NCBI GenBank assembly: GCA_040399685.1
Contig: JBBART010000001.1
Location: 124,001-188,000, forward strand
Direction: 5' to 3'
From: CAIQQQ01 sp040399685
Lineage (GTDB): Bacteria > Pseudomonadota > Alphaproteobacteria > Acetobacterales > Acetobacteraceae
DNA: 64,000 nt
The notes beneath the pieces are model-generated. The model saw nothing but the letters and a program-made list of their open reading frames with translations, had not been told where the DNA came from and made no database searches. The position numbers and the translations under genes are program-made. Below are positions 32,780 through 41,095 of the stretch, piece after piece; the first letter of the stretch is position 1; each line of letters starts with the position of its first letter.

Positions 32780-33686
32780 AATGCACTCGCTTGTCGAGGA
32801 AGCGCGTCTGCAGCGTCATCAGCGTGACCACGATCACCAGGAACACCAGGGCAATGGCGGCGGCATAGCCGAGGCGGAAGAAGGTGAAGCATTCCTGATA
32901 CAGCGTGAACAGCAACACCTCAGATGCCTTGTTCGGCCCGCCCTGGGTGAGCACCGCCACCAGATCGAACGAGCGCGTCAGGGCGCGGATCATGGTGATG
33001 GTCAGCACGAACAAGGTCGTCGGCCCCAGCAGCGGCCAGGTGACAAGGCGGAAACGGTCCAGCGCCGCATCCGCGCCATCCACTTCGGCGGCGGCATAAA
33101 GCTCCCGCGGGATGGCGGTCAGCCCGGCCAGGAACAGCACCATGTTGAAGCCGAGGTTTTCCCAGATCCCGATGGCCGACAACGACAGCAGCACGGTGGC
33201 TGAACTGGACAGCCATTCCGGCCCCGTCACGCCGATGAGCCGCAGCATGGCGTTCAGCGGGCCGATGGTGGGGTGCAGCAGATATTGCCAGGCCGACGCC
33301 ATGGCCACCACCAACGAGACCACCGGCAGGAAGAACACCGCCCGGAAAAACACCCGCGCCCGCGTGCCGGCCTCGATCAGCAGGGCCAGCCCCAGCCCGC
33401 CGAAGATCGATGCCGGGGTGACCAGGCCGACATAGACCACCGTGTTGCGCACGGATTGCACGAACCGGCGGTCGGCGAACAACTCGGCGAAATTGTCCAG
33501 CCCGATCCAATGCAGGCTGGCGGCGCCGAGTTCGTAGTCGGTGAAGGCAAACACGATGGCCGCCAGCGTGGGCAGCAGCAGCATGAGCACGAAGGCCAAG
33601 GTTGCTGGCAGGCTCAACAGCCAGGCGGCCATGGCCTCGCCTGCCGGATGGCGGGCCGGGCTGTGTGCCACGGCGATGTCAGACAA
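32772..33686 (-). CDS. Sugar ABC transporter permease (UgpA/MalF-like)
   Basis: This 304-residue permease has an N-terminal helix WLLSLPATLAFVLMLLLPTL, the FTDYELGAASLHWIGLDNF loop common to UgpA proteins, and the EAA loop AAEVDGADAALDRFRLVTWPLL. Six spans are predicted. It overlaps the ATPase gene upstream by 8 bases. With the UgpE-like subunit it forms the transmembrane pore. Confidence 0.92.
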   Translation of the reverse strand: MSDIAVAHSPARHPAGEAMAAWLLSLPATLAFVLMLLLPTLAAIVFAFTDYELGAASLHWIGLDNFAELFADRRFVQSVRNTVVYVGLVTPASIFGGLGLALLIEAGTRARVFFRAVFFLPVVSLVVAMASAWQYLLHPTIGPLNAMLRLIGVTGPEWLSSSATVLLSLSAIGIWENLGFNMVLFLAGLTAIPRELYAAAEVDGADAALDRFRLVTWPLLGPTTLFVLTITMIRALTRSFDLVAVLTQGGPNKASEVLLFTLYQECFTFFRLGYAAAIALVFLVIVVTLMTLQTRFLDKRVHYG

Positions 33687-34818
33687 AGGCCGGCGCCTCG
33701 GCTGGCGTCAGCGCCCGCACGCGGTGGCCCGCCGCATCGAACAGCAGCGCATCGGCGGCGCGGAAGTCCAGATGCACATGCCCATCAGACGGCAGGCCCG
33801 GCCGTTGTTCCGGCGTGATGCGGGCCACCAGGGCAGCCCCGGTGTGGGTGTGGCGTGCGTGGAGCAGCAAGCTTTCACCCAGAAATTCAACGCCCTCCAC
33901 GATGGCTGGCAGTCCAGTGGAGCCGAGCATCAGCTTTTCCGGTCGTACCGCCAGCGTCAGCGCGCCGCGTGCGGTGCTGTTCAGGCCGGTGGCAAGGCCT
34001 GCCACCCGCACCATGCCCTGCCCATCCGCCTCGGCCGGCATCGTGTTGATGCACGGCGAGCCGATGAAGGTCGCGACCCGCAGATCGACGGGGTCGTTGT
34101 AGATCGTCTCCGGCGGCGCGCATTGCAGGATCTCGCCGGACTGCATGACCGCGACGCGATCGGCCATTGTCAGGGCTTCGGACTGGTCATGCGTCACATA
34201 GACGGTGGCGGCGCCGGTGCGACGATGGATCTCGACGATCTCCCGCCGGGCCTGGGCGCGCAGCGATGCGTCCAGATTGGACAGCGGTTCATCCATCAGA
34301 AACGCGGTGGGATGGCGCACGATGGCCCGGGCGAGGGCCACACGCTGGCGTTGGCCCCCCGAGAGTTGCCCCGGCTTGCGGTCAAGCAGGCCGAGCAGCC
34401 CGAGGCTGTCGGCGGCGAGACGCACATCCTGCGCCGTGCGCGCCCGGGTCTGTTTTGTGCCCGGTAGGACGCCGCCAAGCACCGGCAGGCGCTGCCACCC
34501 GTTCAGCCGCTGCATGGCCAGCGGCACGGCAATGTTCTCGGCCACTGTCAGATGCGGATAGAGCGCGTAGGACTGGAACACCATCGCCACGTCCCGCTGG
34601 GCGGGGCGCGCATGGGTCACGTCGCGTCCGCCGATCTGGACCGTGCCGGACTCCGGCTGGTCGATGCCGGCGATGATCCGCAATAGCGTTGATTTGCCGC
34701 AGCCGGACGGGCCGACGAGCACCACGAACTCGCCGTGGGCGACGTCGAGCGAGACACCGCGCAGCACGTTGGTGGTGCCGAAGCGTTTCTCGATGGTGTT
34801 GAGCCGGAGCGTTATCAC
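33679..34818 (-). CDS. Sugar ABC transporter ATP-binding protein (UgpC/MalK-like)
   Basis: This 379-residue ATPase has [24 protein letters not shown] and FLMDEPLSNLDASLR, then a C-terminal TOBE/MalK-type regulatory domain (ALTLAVRPEKLMLG). It carries an insertion around residues 112-130 (LPVLGGVLPGTKQTRA) in the helical subdomain that is longer than in typical UgpC. The start is GTG at 34818, with GAGGG 6 bases upstream. It is first in the operon, preceded by the pdxA/SBP relic on the other strand. Confidence 0.92.
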   Translation of the reverse strand: MITLRLNTIEKRFGTTNVLRGVSLDVAHGEFVVLVGPSGCGKSTLLRIIAGIDQPESGTVQIGGRDVTHARPAQRDVAMVFQSYALYPHLTVAENIAVPLAMQRLNGWQRLPVLGGVLPGTKQTRARTAQDVRLAADSLGLLGLLDRKPGQLSGGQRQRVALARAIVRHPTAFLMDEPLSNLDASLRAQARREIVEIHRRTGAATVYVTHDQSEALTMADRVAVMQSGEILQCAPPETIYNDPVDLRVATFIGSPCINTMPAEADGQGMVRVAGLATGLNSTARGALTLAVRPEKLMLGSTGLPAIVEGVEFLGESLLLHARHTHTGAALVARITPEQRPGLPSDGHVHLDFRAADALLFDAAGHRVRALTPAEAPAFV

Positions 34819-34932
34819 ACGGGACCCTCGAATTGAGAGGGCTGTCTAACGACCAGCCATGACCGCCATGTGCCGGTTCCATGAAGGTTTGGTGGCAACA
34901 ATCACCAGTGGAACGCGCGGGTCACGTCGCAT

Positions 34933-35448
34933 GTGCCGATGAACGATGTGTCAGCGTTGCTGACGATGTATCACGACCAGGGCCAGATCACGATGAAGCT
35001 GATCGGCTTCGATGCAGGCGTGACCTTGATGGGCGGCCATCCGTTTCCCATCTGCAACGCCGCCCACGGCACCGTGGATGCCGCGATGCAGCCCACCGGG
35101 TCGGACATGGACGTCACCAAACTGGTGCGCCAGAACGCCAAGATCTCCATCATGCGCTTCGAGGATGACGCCACGCTGATCACGGCCCTGGCCTCCGGTC
35201 AGCGGGACATCATGATCTGGGCGCCGGCACAGATGAACGGCATCAACGCCAAGGCGCCGGGCAAGAAGATGGAGCCGAAATTCACCATCCGCTCCAATGG
35301 CTAAGCCGTCGGCATCCGCAAAGGCAACGATGCCCTGCGGATGGTGGTGAATTCATGGATTGCCAAGGATATGGGCAACGGCAAGCTGCGCAGGGCCTAA
35401 AAGCCGTTCCATGGCACGGACCTGCCAGCGGACATGCCCAAGGCGTGA
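34933..35448 (+). pseudogene. Chimeric relic: PdxA C-terminal part joined to a family-3 solute-binding-protein C-terminus
   Basis: The frame from 34933 first encodes a PdxA-like segment: TMYHDQGQITMKLIGFDAGV, then TLMGGHPFPICNAAHGT. Immediately after HGT the sequence becomes the end of a polar-amino-acid binding protein: VTKLVRQNAKISIMRFEDDATL, ASGQRDIMIW and KMEPKFTIRSNG. A TAA follows at 35302. The same frame then continues AVGIRKGNDALRMVVNSW, hits another TAA at 35398 and ends HGTDLPADMPKA before TGA at 35448. Both parent genes lack their 5' portions, so the product is not functional. The junction looks like a deletion that fused two genes and was followed by decay. Confidence 0.85.
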
Positions 35449-36894
35449 TCACACCTCATAGGCGCTGGCATCAAAGCCGAACGGCAGACGGCCGAGTGGC
35501 TTGATCAGGTCGTATGGCGCGCGGCCGACGAACTGGCCGCTGCCGGGTTGGGCCGTCACGATGCCGTCCTGCATCACCACTTCACCACGGCGGAGGGTGG
35601 CGACCGGCCAGCCCGTGACCTCCATGCCTTCATAGGGCGTGTAGTCGATCACGTGCTGCACCAGGGCATTGGTGATCGTGACCTGCTTCTTGGGGTCCCA
35701 CAGCACCAGATCGGCATCGGCCCCGGGGGCAATCCGGCCCTTGCCGGTCATGCCGAACAGGTTGGCGGGGTTGGTCGCGGTCAGTCGCACGAATTGGCAG
35801 AGGTCGATGTTGCCCTTGGACACGCCTTCGCTGAACAGCACCGGCAGGCGCGTGCCCAGGCCGGGCATGCCGTTGGGAATCTGGCTGAACGGGGCGTCGG
35901 TGCCGTTGACGCGCTTGCCCACCGGGGTGTCGTAGCTCCAGCCGCTATGATCGGACGAGACGATATCGATCGTGCCGAGCCGGATCATGTCCCACAGCCC
36001 GGCGCTGGCGGCGGCGTGCCGCGGGGCGGGGCTGCACATGAACTTGGCGCCTTCGAAGCCGGGGCGGTCCATGTCGGCTGCGGTCAGCGTGAGGTATTGC
36101 GGGCAGGTCTCGCCCCAGACCTTCAAGCCACGGGCGCGGGCGCGGGCGATCTCCTTGGCGACTTCGGGGCAGGAGACGTGAAACACCTGGATCGGCACAT
36201 CCACCATCTCGGCCAGGGCCAAGGCGCGGTGGGTGGCTTCGCGTTCCACCATGCTGGGGCGGGACCATGCGTGGTATTTCGGTTCCACATGCCCGGCGGC
36301 GAGCAAGGCTGCGGTGCGCCAGTTGATGGCCTCGTAATTCTCGCAATGCACCGTCACCATGGCGCCGGTACGGCGGGCGGCGGCGAGCACGCGGATGAAC
36401 TGGCGGTCGTCGAGATAGCTGCCGTCGTAGGTGAGGAACACTTTCAGGCTGCGCACGCCGGAGGCGACGACCTCGGGAATTTCCTTGAAGATCACCTCGT
36501 CACTGGCATCCGAGATCACCTGGTGGAACGAGTAATCCACCATCGCCTGGCGGGCGCGGCGGTGATATTCGGCCAGCGGCTTGAGAATGCCGCCGCCCTT
36601 GAACTGGGCTGAAAACGTGATGCAGGTGGTGGTGCCGCCGGCCAGGGCGGAGGTGCTGCCGGTGATCCAACTTTCCTCGTCCGCCCCGCCATCTGCCTGC
36701 AACTGTTCGATATGGCAGTGGGAATCAACGCCGCCGGGCATGACCAGCAGGCCATCGGCGTCGATCTGGCGTGTGCCTTTCAGGTCCAGCCCAATGGCCG
36801 AGATGCGGCCCTGGTTGATGCCGATATCGGCCCGGAACACGTCAGACGCGGTGACGATGGTGCCACCACGAACCACTGTTTCATACTCTGCCAT
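35449..36894 (-). CDS. Dihydropyrimidinase / D-hydantoinase family cyclic amidohydrolase
   Basis: This 481-residue amidohydrolase has the binuclear metal ligands of the family: H59 and H61 in GGVDSHCHIEQ, the lysine to be carboxylated K151 in SLKVFLTYDGSY, H183 in VTVHCEN, H239 in VFHVSC and D315 in IVSSDHSGW. It hydrolyses a cyclic ureide such as dihydropyrimidine, hydantoin or a relative to the N-carbamoyl acid. It is the final gene of an operon with an SsuABC-like importer, a racemase homologue and an alpha/beta hydrolase. Its substrate is probably what the importer brings in. It converges on the pdxA relic. Confidence 0.92.
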   Translation of the reverse strand: MAEYETVVRGGTIVTASDVFRADIGINQGRISAIGLDLKGTRQIDADGLLVMPGGVDSHCHIEQLQADGGADEESWITGSTSALAGGTTTCITFSAQFKGGGILKPLAEYHRRARQAMVDYSFHQVISDASDEVIFKEIPEVVASGVRSLKVFLTYDGSYLDDRQFIRVLAAARRTGAMVTVHCENYEAINWRTAALLAAGHVEPKYHAWSRPSMVEREATHRALALAEMVDVPIQVFHVSCPEVAKEIARARARGLKVWGETCPQYLTLTAADMDRPGFEGAKFMCSPAPRHAAASAGLWDMIRLGTIDIVSSDHSGWSYDTPVGKRVNGTDAPFSQIPNGMPGLGTRLPVLFSEGVSKGNIDLCQFVRLTATNPANLFGMTGKGRIAPGADADLVLWDPKKQVTITNALVQHVIDYTPYEGMEVTGWPVATLRRGEVVMQDGIVTAQPGSGQFVGRAPYDLIKPLGRLPFGFDASAYEV

Positions 36895-36911
36895 GCTGTC
36901 CTCCGAAGCGT

Positions 36912-37796
36912 TTACGGCTTGATGCCGGTGATGGAACCCGAAACGGCGCGCGGGTCCCGCATCGGCCAGCGCCCGGCATCCACCAGCGCCACGAAATCGC
37001 CCACGATGCGGTTGAACTCGTCGGGTGCTTCAAGATTGATGGTGTGGCCGCAGTTCGGCATCACCGACAACGCTGCCGATGGAATGGTGCGTTTCATCAG
37101 CAAACCGGGGGCGAGGCAGGGCCAGTCTTCGTCACCTGTCAGAACCAGCGTGGGAACCGAGAGGGCTGCCATCTCTGCTTGCAGGTGATAGAGCGACGGG
37201 CGTTCCTTCTGGCAGCCCAGCTGAGTGTTGGCTGATCCGAGTGCCGAATGCTCGGCAAGCTGGGCCTTGAAGGTGGCAAAGCCGCGCGGGTCCTTGGCTT
37301 CGAACTGCACCCGTGTGGGGCCGTAGGCGTAGCGCTCGGCGAAGGCGGCCATGCCGTCCGCACGCAGGCTGGCCACCACGGCGTCGGCCTCGGCACGGAA
37401 GGTCGTGCGCATCTCAGGCTCCGCGCCGTAACCGCAGCCGGCCACGCACAGCGACAGCGCCCGCGTCGGGTGGCGGAAGCCGAAATGGAGCGTGGCGAAC
37501 CCGCCCATCGACAGGCCGCAGATATGCGCCTTTTCGATGCCGAGGTGATCCAGAATGGCCAGAATGTCGTCCGCCGCGCGACCCTGGCTGTAAGAGGCGG
37601 GGTCTTCCGGCACGTCAGACGGCAAAAAGCCGCGCGCGGCGTAGGTGATGGTGCGGTAGCGGCGGCCGAAATGCTGCATCTGCATTTCCCAGCTGCGATG
37701 ATCGCCGGCGAATTCGTGCACGAAGATCAGCGGCGTGCCGCTGCCGGTTTCTTCGTAGTGCAGGCGGATTCCGTCATCGGTGGTGGCGAAGGGCAT
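36912..37796 (-). CDS. Alpha/beta hydrolase
   Basis: The protein is 294 residues from the ATG at 37796 (MPFATTDDGIRLHYEETGSG). The catalytic triad is visible: nucleophile S96 in CGLSMGGFA, acid in LTGDEDWPC and His in NCGHTINLEAPDEFN. The oxyanion region is HEFAGDHRSW instead of the usual HG motif. The fold resembles RutD or beta-ketoadipate enol-lactonase types. It lies between the racemase homologue (14-base gap) and the cyclic amidohydrolase (17-base gap), so a step in breaking down a carbamoyl or ester intermediate is likely. The exact substrate is unknown. Confidence 0.87.
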   Translation of the reverse strand: MPFATTDDGIRLHYEETGSGTPLIFVHEFAGDHRSWEMQMQHFGRRYRTITYAARGFLPSDVPEDPASYSQGRAADDILAILDHLGIEKAHICGLSMGGFATLHFGFRHPTRALSLCVAGCGYGAEPEMRTTFRAEADAVVASLRADGMAAFAERYAYGPTRVQFEAKDPRGFATFKAQLAEHSALGSANTQLGCQKERPSLYHLQAEMAALSVPTLVLTGDEDWPCLAPGLLMKRTIPSAALSVMPNCGHTINLEAPDEFNRIVGDFVALVDAGRWPMRDPRAVSGSITGIKP

Positions 37797-37810
37797 GTAT
37801 GTCTTTCTCG

Positions 37811-38548
37811 TCAGCCGTTGAACAGGCGTTGCAGATCGTCCGACACGCCGATGAGCGGTTTGGGCGCCGGCCGGCGAAAGGTGCCGGCGGTGGCCTTGCG
37901 GCACCCGAGGGCTGCGAGAGCTTCGGCCTGGCGCACCGCCGCCGCAACCCCATCGACCAGCGGCACGCGAACACGGTCGGCGATTTGCGATGCGATCCCG
38001 GCCAAGGGCGCGCCGCCGAGGATGCAGACATCGGCACCTGCGGCGATGGCGCGGTCGCATAGTTCGATGAGCCGCTCGGCCTTTTCTTCACCCACGTTGT
38101 CGATGCTGGTGAACGGTTCGTCGAGGCAGAACACCCCCGCGCTGCGCCCGCCGAGGCAGTTATAGTCCACCGCCTCCTGATACCAGGGCTCCAACGCCAC
38201 CGAGAATGTCAGGATGGCGAAGCGGCGGCCGAGCATGCAGGCGGTCAGCATCGCCGCCTCCGCCATGCCGACGACGGGAATGCTCAGCAATTCGCGCGCG
38301 GCGCCCAGTCCGGGATCGGCGAAGGCGGCCACAATTGCTGCATCGGCCTGTGGCGCGTGGGCGGCGAGCAGTTCCAGCAACGCCGCGGCCCCCAGCACCG
38401 CCTCGGCGCGGGTGGCGATATAGGGCGGGCCGGAGGCGGCGGTGACGGCGGTGATCTCGGTGCCGGGCGAGGCATACTGGCGGGCCACGCCGGCAATCCG
38501 GTCCGTGACCGACTGGCTGGTGTTCGGATTGGCGATCAGCAGCCTCAT
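37811..38548 (-). CDS. Hydantoin/allantoin racemase-like protein lacking both catalytic cysteines
   Basis: This 245-residue Asp/Glu-hydantoin racemase fold protein begins MRLLIANPNTSQSVTDRIAG. Conserved parts include DPGLGAARELLSIPVVGMAEAAML and RRFAILTFSVALEPWY. In active hydantoin or allantoin racemases the two cysteines lie in ACFGDPG and LGCAGM. Here those positions read AAFADPG (A75) and LGGAPLAG (G179). Two-base racemization by cysteine is therefore not possible. Another chemistry or a binding role must be considered. The start overlaps the ATPase stop by 4 bases. Confidence 0.85.
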   Translation of the reverse strand: MRLLIANPNTSQSVTDRIAGVARQYASPGTEITAVTAASGPPYIATRAEAVLGAAALLELLAAHAPQADAAIVAAFADPGLGAARELLSIPVVGMAEAAMLTACMLGRRFAILTFSVALEPWYQEAVDYNCLGGRSAGVFCLDEPFTSIDNVGEEKAERLIELCDRAIAAGADVCILGGAPLAGIASQIADRVRVPLVDGVAAAVRQAEALAALGCRKATAGTFRRPAPKPLIGVSDDLQRLFNG

Positions 38549-39306
38549 TCGGAGCCGCCTTCGGTGCCCAAAGCCGCGCGCAGGTGGCGGGCTATTTCTA
38601 CGAACCCCTCGCTGCGCGGGTCACGCGGTCGGGGCAGATCCACGGTCACGTTGTCGGACAGCCGGCCGGGGCGGGGGGTGAACACCAGGATGCGATCGGC
38701 GAGGAAGATCGCCTCGTCGATGCTGTGGGTCACGAACAGGATCGTCGTCTTTTGCGATGCCCAAATTTCAAGCAGCTCGGATTGCAGGCGCCCGCGGGTC
38801 TGGGCATCTAGCGCGCCGAACGGCTCGTCCATAAGCAAAGCGCGCGGCTTGGTGGTCAGCGCCCGGGCGATGCCGACGCGCTGGCGCATGCCGCCGGACA
38901 GTTCGTGCGGAAAGCGGTCCGCGAACCCGGACAGCCCCGTCAGCGCCAGCATCTCCTCCGCCCGCGCCCGTCGTGCCGCCTTGCCGATGCCGCGCGCCTT
39001 CATGTTGAACTCAACATTGGTGCGCACGTTCATCCACGGAAACAGCCCGTGGTCCTGGAACACGATGCTGGCAGAGGGCGAGGGGCCATCAAGCTCGCGC
39101 CCGTCGACGATGATCTGCCCATGCGTGGGGCGCTCCAGCCCTGCGATCATTTGCAGCAGTGTGCTTTTGCCGCAGCCGGACAGGCCGAGCAGGCAGACGA
39201 ACTCCCCTTTCTCGCAGGAGATGGACACGTCGCGCAGCGCCTCCACCTGCCCGGTGCGGCCGGAATAGGTTTTGGAGATCTCAATGCACTCGATAAAACC
39301 GCTCAT
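38545..39306 (-). CDS. ABC transporter ATP-binding protein, SsuB/TauB family
   Basis: This 253-residue ATPase has LSGCGKSTLLQMI (Walker A region), [15 protein letters not shown] and ALLMDEPFGALDAQTR, with the TTILFVTHSIDEAIFLADRI stretch typical of nitrate/sulfonate/taurine ATPases. It overlaps both neighbours by 4 bases. It energises the permease and binding protein encoded upstream. Co-transcription with hydrolases suggests a pyrimidine- or hydantoin-like substrate, not sulfonates. Confidence 0.92.
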   Translation of the reverse strand: MSGFIECIEISKTYSGRTGQVEALRDVSISCEKGEFVCLLGLSGCGKSTLLQMIAGLERPTHGQIIVDGRELDGPSPSASIVFQDHGLFPWMNVRTNVEFNMKARGIGKAARRARAEEMLALTGLSGFADRFPHELSGGMRQRVGIARALTTKPRALLMDEPFGALDAQTRGRLQSELLEIWASQKTTILFVTHSIDEAIFLADRILVFTPRPGRLSDNVTVDLPRPRDPRSEGFVEIARHLRAALGTEGGSE

Positions 39307-40064
39307 TGTGCCTCTGCCATCAGGCCCTCCTGCCAGGCGCAGGCGCGCTTGCGCAATTGCCGCACGGCGTAATCGCCCAGCACCCCGATGGCGCCGATGA
39401 CGATGATGCCGGCAAATATCAGTTCCGGCCGGAACGTCATCTGCGCGTTCAGGATCATGTAGCCCAGCCCGGATTTCACGGCGATCATCTCCGCCGTCAC
39501 CACGGTCAGCCAGCCGCCGCCGACCGCCAAGCGCAGGCCGGTGAAGATGTTGGGCAAGGCTGCCGGCCAGATGATGTCACGCAATATCAACGCCTCGCTG
39601 GCGCCGGCGGCGGTGGCCACCTTCAGCATCGTGCGCTCGATGGCGCGCACGCCGGAGATGGTGTTCAGCAGCAGCGGCCATAGGCCCGACAGCACGATCA
39701 GTACGATGGCGGGGGTGTCGCCGATGCCGAAGAACAGCATCGCCATCGGGATCAGCGAAATCGGCGGCACCGAGCGGAACACCTGGATGGACCAGTCGAA
39801 CAGCCGGTCCAGCAAGTCGTAGCGGCCGATCAGCAGTCCCGCCGGCACCGCGATGCAGAACGAGATGCTGATGCCGGTGGCCACCCTGGATACGCTGGCC
39901 AGGGTGTTGGCGGCGATGCGGTCGTAATACTGGGCAAACGCCGCCAACACCTTCAACGGCGGCGGCAGCAGCACCGGCGGATAGACATGCGCCATCACCG
40001 CCGCCTGCCACAGTGCAACCAGCGCCAGGATCGGGAGAAGCCCGATCAGCCGCCCCAGTTTCAT
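39303..40064 (-). CDS. ABC transporter permease, SsuC/TauC family
   Basis: The protein is 253 residues from the ATG at 40064, which overlaps the binding-protein stop (ATGA). It has six hydrophobic spans, the VFRSVPPISLIPMAMLFFGIGD loop characteristic of SsuC/TauC permeases and the EAA loop TAAGASEALILRDIIWPAALP. It forms a homodimeric channel. A longer frame to 40097 would invade the preceding gene and is not preferred. Confidence 0.92.
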   Translation of the reverse strand: MKLGRLIGLLPILALVALWQAAVMAHVYPPVLLPPPLKVLAAFAQYYDRIAANTLASVSRVATGISISFCIAVPAGLLIGRYDLLDRLFDWSIQVFRSVPPISLIPMAMLFFGIGDTPAIVLIVLSGLWPLLLNTISGVRAIERTMLKVATAAGASEALILRDIIWPAALPNIFTGLRLAVGGGWLTVVTAEMIAVKSGLGYMILNAQMTFRPELIFAGIIVIGAIGVLGDYAVRQLRKRACAWQEGLMAEAQ

Positions 40065-40990
40065 CAGATGAAGCTGGTGTTGATGAACTCGTCCCATTTC
40101 GGCTCGGAATCGAGCATCTTGTCGGTCAGCATCATGCCGGCCAATGCCTTCAACCCGGCCTGGAAGCCAGCGCCGCTGTCGGACGAGAAGAACAGGTTCT
40201 TGGTGCTGGCCTCGGCCACTTCGCGGCTCATGTTGAACTGCTTGATGGTGGTTTCGATGGCGATCTTGGGGTTGTCGCGCATCGTGTTGGTGGCCTTCAC
40301 GTGGGCCTGCACCAGCAGCTTGGTCAGCGCCGGGTCCTTCTTGATGAACGGAATGCTGGCCACGAAGCCGAGATTGGTCTTGCCCATGGGGGTGTCATAC
40401 GGAACCCACAGCTTGGCGCCGAAGCCGTTCAGTTCGGCGAACGCTGCGTAAGGCTCAAAGCAGCAGATCGCATCCACATCGCCACGGGCGAGCGGCACCG
40501 TCATGTCCTGGTTGTCGAGGAACAGGACTTCAACCTTGCCCAGCAGGCCTTCCTGCTTCAGCTTCCAGTTCAGGCTGACCAGGCCGATCGAGCCGTTCTG
40601 CACGGCGATCTTCTTGCCCGCCAACTGGGCAAAGCTGGTGATGGACGGCTTGGCCAGCAGCATCCAACCGCCATCGCAGCCATCGGCCAGCACCGCCATG
40701 GGGAAGCCCTTGGTGGCAATCTGCATGGTGGCCGAAAGACCGCCATTGCCGACATCCACAGCCCCGGTCGCCACGGCCTGCATGCGTTGCACCAGGCTCG
40801 GGAAGGTGACGATCTCGGCCTCAATGCCCTCGGGCCGCAGCAGGTCGGGCATCAGGAACATGGCGTTAGTCGTGGTGGTGAAGGCGGTGCCCAGCTTCAC
40901 CTTGCGCAAGGCCTGCCCCAGCACGTTGTGCGACACGATGGCGGGAGCTGCCAGGGCAGCGGCGGCAAGCAGGGTACGGCGCTTCATCAT
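40064..40990 (-). CDS. ABC transporter substrate-binding protein, SsuA/THI5 (NMT1) family
   Basis: This 308-residue protein has a leader, MMKRRTLLAAAALAAPAIVS, followed by the NMT1/SsuA-type core: KVKLGTAFTTTTNAMFLMPDLL, AVATGAVDVGNGGLSATMQ, KKIAVQNGSIGLVSLNWKLKQEG and ARGDVDAICCFEPYAAFAELNG. SsuA-like members bind sulfonates, pyrimidine precursors or related small molecules. It is the first gene of the six-gene operon ending in the cyclic amidohydrolase, so a cyclic ureide or pyrimidine-like ligand is inferred. Confidence 0.9.
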   Translation of the reverse strand: MMKRRTLLAAAALAAPAIVSHNVLGQALRKVKLGTAFTTTTNAMFLMPDLLRPEGIEAEIVTFPSLVQRMQAVATGAVDVGNGGLSATMQIATKGFPMAVLADGCDGGWMLLAKPSITSFAQLAGKKIAVQNGSIGLVSLNWKLKQEGLLGKVEVLFLDNQDMTVPLARGDVDAICCFEPYAAFAELNGFGAKLWVPYDTPMGKTNLGFVASIPFIKKDPALTKLLVQAHVKATNTMRDNPKIAIETTIKQFNMSREVAEASTKNLFFSSDSGAGFQAGLKALAGMMLTDKMLDSEPKWDEFINTSFI

Positions 40991-41095
40991 TGCGGGTTCC
41001 GATCATGTGGCGTTGGGGAGGGGCCTTGCAATTTTCCTGCCAGCGGACAAAACCTGAAAACGGCTTTGTGTTTCGCTTCAAAAAGGATCTCCGGC

